From positions 1 through 33,256 of IMG/VR virus record IMGVR_UViG_3300031759_000947: DNA of 33,256 nucleotides. One strand, 5' to 3'. The position numbers and the translations under genes were made by a program. Shown here piece by piece: positions 22,315-30,132 of this stretch (positions are counted from its first letter, which is position 1; the number at the start of each line of letters is the position of its first letter). The notes beneath the pieces are model-generated. The model saw only the letters and a program-made list of their open reading frames with translations, searched no databases and had not been told where the DNA came from. The stretch comes from a virus.

Positions 22315-22955
22315 AATAATCTATAAATTTCATTTAGGTAATTATCAGGCCACTTGATATGTGTACGTAAACTATTTAAAAACATATCTTGCATATTAAC
22401 CATATCCGCAGACTGTACTTCTGCAATTCTTCCTTCGCTACTTCCGTGTATTATGCCTTTAAGTTTGCTCCAGGGCATCATATAGTCGTCAAAATCAAAA
22501 CAGGCATGCAAATCAAATGTGTGTAATGTGCTGGTGTTGTCTACATAAAAGCAATGTGGGTATTGTGTTATTTTATAAACATGTTCATCTAACTGATCAT
22601 GTATGATATGTGTTAGCTGATCTTTCCAATTAGGCGGTAATGTATTACCAGTATTAATTATATCATTACATGTGTTGTCATACCAGCGAATGTATATTTT
22701 GTTACCTTCTATATCTAATACTTCAGGAGCCCATTTGTATTTTTGAAACTTGGTAAGATACTTAACTTCACGATCAAATAGCTCATGAACTATTTCTGGA
22801 ATAAACCCGACTTTGTTTATGTAATCTTGATAAGAATTATTAGGATCAAAATTCATGCAGAATACGTTACGTTCTTTATTAATCAAAGGTTCGTAACTCA
22901 TTTGAGCATGGCAGGGTTTTCCAAATTCGTCTAGTTTATAGTAATGTGTCCACAT
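22311..22955 (-). CDS. Degenerate kinase-like protein, copy 2
   Basis: A 214-aa product from ATG (MWTHYYKLDEFGKPCHAQMS). A TTG two codons earlier is possible but less likely. It is paralogous to the gene at 18678: NVFCMNFDPNNSYQDY, the helix ELFDREVKYLTKF, the strand NKIYIRWYDN, LPPNWKDQLTHII and YPHCFYVDNTSTLHTFDLH. The last block resembles a kinase catalytic loop and the following metal-binding strand: here a DLH Asp could play the DFG role, while the HxD Asp is missing. It is the first gene of a two-gene unit with a GATAAATA octamer. Confidence 0.55.
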   Translation of the reverse strand: MWTHYYKLDEFGKPCHAQMSYEPLINKERNVFCMNFDPNNSYQDYINKVGFIPEIVHELFDREVKYLTKFQKYKWAPEVLDIEGNKIYIRWYDNTCNDIINTGNTLPPNWKDQLTHIIHDQLDEHVYKITQYPHCFYVDNTSTLHTFDLHACFDFDDYMMPWSKLKGIIHGSSEGRIAEVQSADMVNMQDMFLNSLRTHIKWPDNYLNEIYRLL

Positions 22956-22961
22956 AGGCAA

Positions 22962-22969
22962 TATTTATC
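22962..22969 (-). promoter_or_regulatory. T4-type late promoter octamer GATAAATA
   Basis: Minus strand, 6 bases before the ATG of the kinase-like gene. No Shine-Dalgarno fits in the gap. Confidence 0.6.
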
Positions 22970-22986
22970 GGGCAGTTAACACCCAC

Positions 22987-22994
22987 TATAAATA
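22987..22994 (+). promoter_or_regulatory. T4-type late promoter octamer TATAAATA
   Basis: Plus strand, a perfect octamer only 4 bases before ATG 22999, and divergent from the octamer at 22962 within a 43-bp gap. The predicted transcript begins at or within the start codon region. Confidence 0.65.
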
Positions 22995-22998
22995 GTTG

Positions 22999-24231
22999 AT
23001 GATATATTCTAAAGATACAATTTGTGTACTGCCGTTTACTATGATGAGCAATACAAACAGTGGAGATTACCGAGTGTGCTGTGATAGTTTTGGGTTTGGC
23101 CCAAATATTCAAACAGACTCGGCAGATGTTGTTTGGAATAGCGACTACTATAAACAATTAAGATTAGACTTAGTCAACGGCGTTAAAAATCCTAATTGCG
23201 ATTCTTGTTGGCGCATGGAAAAAGACAATGGATATTCGATGCGTAAGAATGAAAATAGGAATGTAAACATAGACAGCATGGTTGCTCATATGTCAGATGA
23301 TGGAAGCTATTCATTGCCTCCCAAGTTATTTGATTTTAAGTTAGGTAATCTGTGTAATTTAAAATGTATCATGTGTTGTCAGCTATCTAGTTCAATGCAC
23401 GAAACAGAAATAAAACTATGGCAGGCCAACGATATACAACTACCCAGTATGCTAGAATGGATTGAAGTAGAATTTAAAAACGAAAAACAACAGTACAGAT
23501 TTGATAAAAATAATTGCGATATAATCTTTAAAAATTTAGAACCTATTCTCAAAAACTTAAATAAAATTAGATTAGTGGGCGGAGAGCCTTTGATTAATCC
23601 TGTTACATTTGAGATTATAGATAAGCTAGTCGAACGAGGATATTCTAAATCAGTTGAACTTGAAATCATTACAAACTTATCTAGCGTAGAGCAAGGACTC
23701 ATAGATAGATTAGAACAATTTAAATCAGTATATCTTACTTGCAGTTTTGATCACGTGGACTCGGATAAATTTCACTATATCAGATTCCCTGCAAAGTTCT
23801 ACGAGTTTAAACACAACTTTGAAACTTTATTAAAGAACGATATTATTAAAACTGAAATTTCAGTAACATTTAGTATTTTTAATATTTTTGATATAGAAAC
23901 AATTATGGCAGAATTTGAACGCTATGCTCATTTGAAAGATAAATTGCCTATCAGTTTTAATTTTGTTGCAGACCCAGTTTATTTTTCTATAGCATACTTG
24001 CCAGTAGAGTTAAAAGAACAAATTGTCAGCCGTGTAAAAACAATGTTACAACTTGATTACAAAATATTTAAAGAAAATAGTAATGTAGTCAACTACTTGC
24101 AAAATATAGATAAGTTTTTATTTGCCCAAGCAGAAGATTTCGATGCGGTGGTTGCTGAACGTACACGAGTGTTAGAGCTATATGATACTACTAGAAAAAC
24201 AGAATATAAAAAACTGTTTGATTTCCTATGA
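22999..24231 (+). CDS. Radical SAM enzyme, group C (N-terminal auxiliary cysteines)
   Basis: A 410-aa protein. A cysteine set precedes the SAM domain: C9 (TICVLPF), C27-C28 (RVCCDS), and C67-x2-C70 (NCDSCWRMEKDNG). Then comes the canonical C119-x3-C123-x2-C126 (CNLKCIMC) with RLVGGEPLINP and a normal barrel. This is the architecture labelled twitch domain-containing radical SAM in phage annotations as I recall. It is paralogous to the genes at 27829 and 30116. The ATG start is chosen over a TTG one codon upstream. It leads a four-gene operon. Confidence 0.9.
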   Translation: MIYSKDTICVLPFTMMSNTNSGDYRVCCDSFGFGPNIQTDSADVVWNSDYYKQLRLDLVNGVKNPNCDSCWRMEKDNGYSMRKNENRNVNIDSMVAHMSDDGSYSLPPKLFDFKLGNLCNLKCIMCCQLSSSMHETEIKLWQANDIQLPSMLEWIEVEFKNEKQQYRFDKNNCDIIFKNLEPILKNLNKIRLVGGEPLINPVTFEIIDKLVERGYSKSVELEIITNLSSVEQGLIDRLEQFKSVYLTCSFDHVDSDKFHYIRFPAKFYEFKHNFETLLKNDIIKTEISVTFSIFNIFDIETIMAEFERYAHLKDKLPISFNFVADPVYFSIAYLPVELKEQIVSRVKTMLQLDYKIFKENSNVVNYLQNIDKFLFAQAEDFDAVVAERTRVLELYDTTRKTEYKKLFDFL

Positions 24232-24938
24232 ACGCACAAAATTTTTACAAATATAATAAAGATGCAACTTGGATCAAACAACCTATTCCTAATGGTTTGA
24301 CTATTGATCAACAAGCACAATGGATCTTATTAAATTCTGCATGGATAGAATTAGATTTAACATTTGATATTACCGAGTGGCAAAAAGAAGCACAGTCTTG
24401 TTCTCAGTACCTAGTTCCGCACAGAGACACAGATTTAGAATCACATAATGGATGGCGTAGTTGTTGTATACATGGAATAGATGTTGATAAAACAAAAACA
24501 TGGGATCACTATGTTGATAAGGAAGAATACCAGTGGACTAGTATTAGTCCGTTAACTCCTAGTATAAAAGAGTTTTGTGAAAAATTTCCTTTTGAAAAAT
24601 TAGCTCGTGTACGCTTCATGGAAGTTAGTGCAGGAGGGAATATTGCTCCGCATTGTGATTTTGATTTGACCAGTATGCCTTCTTCATTTGATCCGTTGGA
24701 AATATTGTTACCTATAAACATTGCTATTATACATCCAGCAGAATGTTATATGACGTTAAAAGATAAAGGCACAGTCCCTTGGAAAGAAGGGAAAGTTATT
24801 TTAGTTAATATTAGCAACTATCATTCTGTTATCAACAATAGTTCTACTCCAAGAACACATTTAATTATACATGGAATTACAGGAAGTCGTAGACAGGAGT
24901 TTTGCGAATTACTAGTAAGAAGTTATGAGCGTAACTAA
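24228..24938 (+). CDS. Aspartyl/asparaginyl beta-hydroxylase-like oxygenase
   Basis: A 236-aa protein with LARVRFMEVSAGGNIAPHCD: H142-C-D144 iron ligands. The distal H199 (SNYHSVINN) and R209 (STPRTHLII) are also present, so the site is complete. The segment ILLPINIAIIHPAECYMTLK before the distal His is the signature strand order of the Asp/Asn beta-hydroxylase family, which hydroxylates protein side chains with 2-oxoglutarate and O2. The N-terminal 110 residues are unassigned, with a cysteine pair SCCIHG. It is coupled by ATGA overlap to the radical SAM gene upstream and overlaps the next gene by 14 bases. Confidence 0.82.
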   Translation: MNAQNFYKYNKDATWIKQPIPNGLTIDQQAQWILLNSAWIELDLTFDITEWQKEAQSCSQYLVPHRDTDLESHNGWRSCCIHGIDVDKTKTWDHYVDKEEYQWTSISPLTPSIKEFCEKFPFEKLARVRFMEVSAGGNIAPHCDFDLTSMPSSFDPLEILLPINIAIIHPAECYMTLKDKGTVPWKEGKVILVNISNYHSVINNSSTPRTHLIIHGITGSRRQEFCELLVRSYERN

Positions 24939-26157
24939 ATTTAAATCTAAACATAATAATGAAATAGTGTTTTGTTGTGTAGATAACATCCACACCTATC
25001 ATCCATTATCAATTAGAGAAGTTATTAAAAATATTGCAGATTACACTATAAGTAATATAACAACTAAAGGGTTCGATGTACTAGTATCCCATTATGAAGA
25101 TAAAATAATAAATTATGCTGTACAATCTAGATACAAATATGCCGTTGTGTATTCACCAGGTACAGAGTTTATTAACGGCGAAAGTTTTTTTGATAATGTT
25201 AAGGAACTAGTTAAAACAGAATTTATAGTTGCCGGGCATGTATTGGACAGAGGAGATGCATATTATGAACTGCATCATCAATGCTACATTATTAATTTAG
25301 ATGTCTACAAAAGATTAGGATGTCCAGCTGTTGGACAACAAGAACTTGGTAGTAAACATATACAAGTGGAACCTGTACGTAGTCTTCAAAACATACACGA
25401 TGATTACACACCAACTTGGATAAACACAGGAAATACCGAATCGCAATATAATCATAAAACACATGGATGGCATATAATTTCAGTTGCACTTGAAAACAAC
25501 ATTCCTATCCTTGTGTTTAATAATGAAATTCGAAAAAATAAAAAACATTATTATCCAGAAAGCTACAAAGATTTTTTAAAAGAATCTGAATGGTTATACT
25601 ATAGACAACACTATTGTTCTAGTACCTTTGTGCATACCAGTAGCAATGAATTTATTCCAGAAGAATCTCTGGAATTAAAAGGAACAATAACTCAGTTGGT
25701 TACACCCGCTAGCGGTACATGGTGGATTGATCATTTACATATGACAGATCCTGTTAAAGTATTTTTGTACGATTATAATCAACGTGCATTAGACTATTGG
25801 AAAGAACATTCAATACAACGTCCTAATATTACATACGAATTTATATTACTAGATTTACTTGGACAAACTGTTGATATAAGTTTTTTAGATCCTAATCAAA
25901 CTACAATGATAAATTTATCAAATATATTTTGCTATGAAGGCACTATGGCGTTTGCTCCTCTTACGTATAGACTATACAAAGAAAATCAAATCCTTGAAAA
26001 GATTAATAACCATATACCAAACGCATACGTTTGCTTTTGTGATAGAGCCGCAACCGGATTTGCGTTTGCTCCTAATTTTAAACAAAATATGCAACCAATT
26101 CCTTTATTGGAGTTGACTGTACCAAGCTGGCATCAAGCAGGAGACTGGATTGTATAA
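24925..26157 (+). CDS. Two-domain protein: glycosyltransferase-like plus Rossmann methyltransferase-like
   Basis: A 410-aa protein of uncertain family. The N-terminal part (about 1-220) has VFCCVDNIHTY, YKYAVVYSPGTEF, then FIVAGHVLDRGDAYYELH and CYIINLDVYKRLGCP, which suggests a GT-A-like fold with a possible metal site. The C-terminal part (about 250-400) has ITQLVTPASGTWWIDHLH, VKVFLYDYNQRALDYW, FILLDLLGQTVD and MINLSNIFCYEGT, resembling a SAM-binding Rossmann domain with an acidic second strand. Neither activity is certain. Context (radical SAM and hydroxylases) fits attachment and methylation of a sugar on a modified residue. Confidence 0.5.
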   Translation: MSVTKFKSKHNNEIVFCCVDNIHTYHPLSIREVIKNIADYTISNITTKGFDVLVSHYEDKIINYAVQSRYKYAVVYSPGTEFINGESFFDNVKELVKTEFIVAGHVLDRGDAYYELHHQCYIINLDVYKRLGCPAVGQQELGSKHIQVEPVRSLQNIHDDYTPTWINTGNTESQYNHKTHGWHIISVALENNIPILVFNNEIRKNKKHYYPESYKDFLKESEWLYYRQHYCSSTFVHTSSNEFIPEESLELKGTITQLVTPASGTWWIDHLHMTDPVKVFLYDYNQRALDYWKEHSIQRPNITYEFILLDLLGQTVDISFLDPNQTTMINLSNIFCYEGTMAFAPLTYRLYKENQILEKINNHIPNAYVCFCDRAATGFAFAPNFKQNMQPIPLLELTVPSWHQAGDWIV

Positions 26158-27163
26158 AGTTAAAAGACTACATATAGAACTAACAGACAAGTGCCAGGCC
26201 GCTTGTCCTATGTGTGCCCGCAATCATAACGGGTACTCTACTCGTCCATTTATTAAAAATACTGAAATTAGTATTGAAGATTTTAAGCAATGGTTCCCAC
26301 CAGAGTTTTTACAAACACTTACTAACTTTTATAGTTCAGGTAATTACGGTGATCCGGCATTTGCTACAGATTGCCTTGAGATTTACAAATATATCAAAGA
26401 GTCAAACCCTGATATGTATTCGGCTATGCATACCAACGGTAGTTTACGTAAACCTGAATGGTGGGCAGAGTTAGCACAATATATAAACGAAGTTACTTTT
26501 GCAGTAGACGGATTTAAAGGCAAACACGAGCTATATAGACGTAATACAGATTTTGATAAAGTTATAGAAAATATCAAAGCGTTTGTTGCGGCTGGCGGTA
26601 AAGCAAATGTAAACAGTCTTGTGTTTGCACACAACGAGGATGATGTAGAAGAACTTGAAAAGTTTTTATTAGGAATAGGAGTATCGCAAGTACAGTTTAG
26701 ACACACAACTAGGTTTTATAGTGTTGTTAATTTTCCAGTCTTTGATAGTCATAACAAGTTTGTCTATAACTTACAACCTTCTAAAAATACAAAAGTAACA
26801 GAACCTTTAGAAAAATTATTAGATAGTGCAGTACGAGATGATGTAGTAGCTAAATCTGTTATTGATCCTAAATGTGTTAACTTAAATGAAGTATTTGTAG
26901 ACTGTAGAGGTAACTTGTTTCCATGCAGTTATTTAGGATCTGATTATGTAGAAGAACCTTTAACTGAAATCACAGTCATCAATGCTCTTAGAAATATATC
27001 TATATACACAACTAAACAACATCTTAACAAACTGACAGTTCCAAATTTATACGATGCTCCTATTACAGAAGTCTTAACAGATAATTTATGGAACAACTTA
27101 CCAGACCTGTGGTCTGATAAAAAGTGTCTTACTTGTGTTAATACTTGTTCAAAGAATAGTTAA
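26150..27163 (+). CDS. Radical SAM enzyme, group B (SPASM-like), TTG start
   Basis: A 337-aa paralogue of the gene at 14621. It opens with TTG (MYKVKRLHIELTDKCQAACP), 8 bases inside the preceding gene; the matching MYK opening of the paralogue supports this start. C15-x3-C19-x2-C22 binds the cluster. The GGEP is again replaced by SGNYGDP. The C-terminus has KCVNLNEVFVDCRGNLFPCSY and ends KKCLTCVNTCSKNS, a SPASM-like auxiliary set. HTTRF and MHTNGS are shared with the paralogue. The 3' end overlaps the convergent hydroxylase gene by 15 bp. Confidence 0.87.
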   Translation: MYKVKRLHIELTDKCQAACPMCARNHNGYSTRPFIKNTEISIEDFKQWFPPEFLQTLTNFYSSGNYGDPAFATDCLEIYKYIKESNPDMYSAMHTNGSLRKPEWWAELAQYINEVTFAVDGFKGKHELYRRNTDFDKVIENIKAFVAAGGKANVNSLVFAHNEDDVEELEKFLLGIGVSQVQFRHTTRFYSVVNFPVFDSHNKFVYNLQPSKNTKVTEPLEKLLDSAVRDDVVAKSVIDPKCVNLNEVFVDCRGNLFPCSYLGSDYVEEPLTEITVINALRNISIYTTKQHLNKLTVPNLYDAPITEVLTDNLWNNLPDLWSDKKCLTCVNTCSKNS

Positions 27164-27832
27164 TTTGTAATCTGCGGTAAGAAGCTGTTTAAGTTCATCA
27201 AGCAGTTCTCTTTCTAATTTAAACGTCAAACTAAATGTAGTATGAGCAAAGTCTGCTAATTTATAATTTTTATCAGCATGATTTAAGAAAGGACTGACCA
27301 AGTTATCAAATTTATACCTAAACTGATGTTGTTCATAAGCTGGTCCAATCATTATAGAAACTAAATCTACAGGTTGGATATTACGACGTAATGGTTCTCT
27401 TACTACAAGTTGTAAACGAGATCTAGCTCCAAAATTAGAAGCAACGTGTCGACAACTTGCATCCATATAAGCCCAACAGTTATCTCTAACACATTCGTGC
27501 ATAACTTTCTTATCTAAATCAATAAGGTATGACTGTTCGCCGGTTAAATTCAAATGCCAACGATTATCTATGTCGGCGTGTGATTGATAACTCTCCCCAG
27601 GCTTTAATGTAATAATACGTGCTTCTCCTATAGGAGCAGGCAAAGTCATTAAGATTCGTTCCCATGCTGTATCTTTATACTCGTCCTTAATAGTCCAAGC
27701 ATCATAAAAGAAATTGCCATTATGTTTATTCAATACAACAACCTCATCTGTTATAGGGTATTCAGCAAGAGCTTGCTCGATTAGTCCAGCAGGACATCTC
27801 CAGCGTTGTTTGGTAACCATATCGTATTTCAT
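27149..27832 (-). CDS. Aspartyl/asparaginyl hydroxylase-like oxygenase
   Basis: A 227-aa protein with ARIITLKPGESYQSHADIDN: H85-A-D87. The distal H129 is in ASCRHVASNFG, and R137 or R139 (GARSRLQLVV) anchors 2-oxoglutarate. The strand order LNLTGEQSYLIDL and the position of the ligands match the Asp/Asn hydroxylase family. The first 70 and last 80 residues are not assigned. It is coupled by ATGA to the radical SAM gene upstream, so the pair probably acts on the same substrate. Confidence 0.8.
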   Translation of the reverse strand: MKYDMVTKQRWRCPAGLIEQALAEYPITDEVVVLNKHNGNFFYDAWTIKDEYKDTAWERILMTLPAPIGEARIITLKPGESYQSHADIDNRWHLNLTGEQSYLIDLDKKVMHECVRDNCWAYMDASCRHVASNFGARSRLQLVVREPLRRNIQPVDLVSIMIGPAYEQHQFRYKFDNLVSPFLNHADKNYKLADFAHTTFSLTFKLERELLDELKQLLTADYKLTIL

Positions 27833-29244
27833 ATTAAATGTCCTAGCTCTGGAAACGTGGCTTTAAAGTCTGTACCACGTTGAGCATCTAATGTCATTAT
27901 ATATTCTTTAAAGTCAGGAAGCAAGTTAGTATGATCCTCTGCGTCCATCCAATCTAATATACCTTCCCAACGTTTCCATCCGTAAGGATTAGTTTCCCAA
28001 AATTCTTTGTCCTGTGTATAGTTCTTCCATAACCATTCTTGTAAATCCGCAAATAGTTGACGCACTTCTGCTTTGTCTTCTTTAGGAAGTACACGCAGAC
28101 TTAACCATGTAGGAATCCATAACAAGTGTACACCTACTAGTCCGCCTCCCATAACTTGTCCGGCCGCATTAGTATCCATGTTAATCTTTTTGAAGTTACT
28201 CTTAACTTTCCATTTAATAAAATCAGGAACGTGTTTGATGTTTAGTATCTGTACTGCAAGTGCAATGTTAGTTTGTATGTTATCAGGAGCATTATCTAAC
28301 GTGTGCAAATTTTGCACAATGGTATCCCAGTCTAAGGGATAGCGAATATAATGCCCACGAGTTTCCATACCATCCAAACTAAATCCAACTTTAACTTTAA
28401 GGAACTTACTCCACAGGTTGATAATATCTTGATTAATGAGTGTGCCGTTTGTGTTGTATCGTAAGATAATTTTATTGGCATATCCCCTAGCAACAATCTC
28501 TTCTAAGAATCTGCGATGCTCTTTAATCAGTAAAGGTTCGCCTCCAGCAAAGTACAGTTGTTTGATGTTAGGAATTTGATCGTAGACTTCTTCCCAGAAC
28601 TTGGGATTTTCATGCCATGTGTTGTTAAACTCTGTTTGCTCCCAACTCATTTGTTTTTTAATTAAGGAGCTGGCAAAAATTGGAAATACTTTTTTATGTT
28701 CGGGTACCCACATACTACTATCGTGTGGACTACACATGACACACTTTAAGTTACAAGTATGTCCCAATCTTAAATCTAAGTATTGTAATTTATAAGGAAC
28801 TGATCCATCCTCTTTAGTTTGAGCAATAAGTTCTGGGATATCTATACCTTCTTTAAACCATGTACCTGTTTCCCAAATACGTTTACTGGCAATACCTTGT
28901 TGTTCTTCTTTAAAACATTTGGTACAACTTGCGGGAATTTTTCCTTCCAACATAGTCTTACGCACTGATTTCATATAGTCGTTATTGAACGCTTCAGTTG
29001 GCAAATTGTGTGCAAAGTTAGCAGGCTTGCCATCTTCCATCTTAACTAAGCCAACAGTATAGTCGCCTGTATCCGCACCCGATGCGTTTGCAACACAGCA
29101 TATACGCATATCGCCATTCGGACGAGTTGCCAAATGTATCCAGGGCAGTACACAAAAACTATGACTTTTTGAAACGTCTTCCAATTGACGTTGCCACTTG
29201 CCTAACTGAGAATCCTCCGGCTGTAACCAAAATATTTTATCCAT
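27829..29244 (-). CDS. Radical SAM enzyme, group C (N-terminal auxiliary cysteines)
   Basis: A 471-aa protein, longest of its group. Pre-barrel cysteines: C31 (FCVLPWIHLAT), C49-C50 (RICCVANASG), C107-x2-C110 (SCTKCFKEEQQG). Canonical site C164-x3-C168-x2-C171 (CNLKCVMCSP) follows, with YFAGGEPLLI, NTNGT and VGFSLDGM, all normal. An extended C-terminal region (LPKEDKAEVRQLFADLQEWL) has no further cluster. I chose ATG 29244 (MDKIFWLQPE) over an ATG ten codons upstream because it lies at the end of an inverted repeat symmetrical with the divergent gene's start. It is paired with the hydroxylase at 27149. Confidence 0.9.
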   Translation of the reverse strand: MDKIFWLQPEDSQLGKWQRQLEDVSKSHSFCVLPWIHLATRPNGDMRICCVANASGADTGDYTVGLVKMEDGKPANFAHNLPTEAFNNDYMKSVRKTMLEGKIPASCTKCFKEEQQGIASKRIWETGTWFKEGIDIPELIAQTKEDGSVPYKLQYLDLRLGHTCNLKCVMCSPHDSSMWVPEHKKVFPIFASSLIKKQMSWEQTEFNNTWHENPKFWEEVYDQIPNIKQLYFAGGEPLLIKEHRRFLEEIVARGYANKIILRYNTNGTLINQDIINLWSKFLKVKVGFSLDGMETRGHYIRYPLDWDTIVQNLHTLDNAPDNIQTNIALAVQILNIKHVPDFIKWKVKSNFKKINMDTNAAGQVMGGGLVGVHLLWIPTWLSLRVLPKEDKAEVRQLFADLQEWLWKNYTQDKEFWETNPYGWKRWEGILDWMDAEDHTNLLPDFKEYIMTLDAQRGTDFKATFPELGHLI

Positions 29245-29286
29245 GAAATATTTAACCTTATTAAGTGCATACATAAATATTTCATG
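29242..29286. repeat. Perfect 13-bp inverted repeat around divergent starts
   Basis: CATGAAATATTTA (29242-29254) and TAAATATTTCATG (29274-29286) are exact reverse complements separated by 19 bp. The outer ends of the arms are the ATG codons of the two divergent genes (minus at 29244, plus at 29284). Each arm carries a TAAATA late-promoter core (GTTAAATA minus, CATAAATA plus) 4 bases before its ATG. This is either a shared bidirectional promoter or an operator. Confidence 0.75.
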
Positions 29287-30132
29287 AATCGTTTTAAAAT
29301 TGCTCCGGCATACTCAGAAGAATATTTGGAAATTGAAAGACCGCAGCCATTATCTGATAAGCATATTGAAACCCTAATAGAGGAGCTGTTACCTCACAGA
29401 TGGGGATACGAAGTAAGCGATTTATTATATACACAATTTAAAAAAGAAATGACTGATTGGGTATTAAGATCCAAACTTAATAATATAACAGGTTTAGATA
29501 ATTTTAATCGAGTAGATATTATTAATGGGTGTACACAATTTATTGATTCGATATACATGCAATGCCAGCCTCAAATACTGCAAGGTGATTACAGATACCA
29601 TCACAGGTTAGGCAATTGGGATACACAAGTAGGATTGTTAAAAGAAGGTATTCCTCTTATTATAGCCATGCCATTTCCTAGTACAGGAGATGTACACGCA
29701 AACATGAAGGAGATATTAGATGAAGCGGGAGACAAAGGTATTAGTGTACATGTGGACGGCGCTTGGTATACTTGCTGTCGCGGAATTGACTTTGATGTAT
29801 CTCATCCAGCAATTAAGTCGGTCGCTATAAGTTTAAGTAAAGGACTAGGACTAGGTTGGAATAGAATTGGATTACGTTGGACTAAAGAAACAACCCCAGA
29901 CGCTATTACCATAATGAACGACTTTAGTATGAACCTTCGTGCCCCTGCCATGATTGGTTTACATTTCATTAAACAGCTAGAGCCAGATTACTTATGGAAA
30001 AAGTACGGAGATGTGTATAATAAAATTTGTAAAGATTTTAATTTAACACCAACCAAAAGCATTTATCTAGCATTGAAAGATAATCAACCTGTGGGCGTAA
30101 GCCCTTTAATAAGATATGTCGCAGAGCATTAA
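29284..30132 (+). CDS. PLP-dependent aminotransferase-like protein (fold type I)
   Basis: A 282-aa protein, short for a fold type I enzyme (commonly 350-450). The PLP residues are visible: D158 in VHVDGAWY (pyridine-nitrogen aspartate) and K186 in SLSKGLGLGWNRIG (Schiff-base lysine), with an arginine-containing loop after it. NGCTQFIDSIYMQ and DYRYHHRLGNWD fit the substrate and phosphate region. It would transaminate, decarboxylate or otherwise process an amino-acid-like substrate. The small domain seems reduced. It overlaps the radical SAM gene by 17 bases, so the two may act in sequence. Confidence 0.8.
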   Translation: MNRFKIAPAYSEEYLEIERPQPLSDKHIETLIEELLPHRWGYEVSDLLYTQFKKEMTDWVLRSKLNNITGLDNFNRVDIINGCTQFIDSIYMQCQPQILQGDYRYHHRLGNWDTQVGLLKEGIPLIIAMPFPSTGDVHANMKEILDEAGDKGISVHVDGAWYTCCRGIDFDVSHPAIKSVAISLSKGLGLGWNRIGLRWTKETTPDAITIMNDFSMNLRAPAMIGLHFIKQLEPDYLWKKYGDVYNKICKDFNLTPTKSIYLALKDNQPVGVSPLIRYVAEH

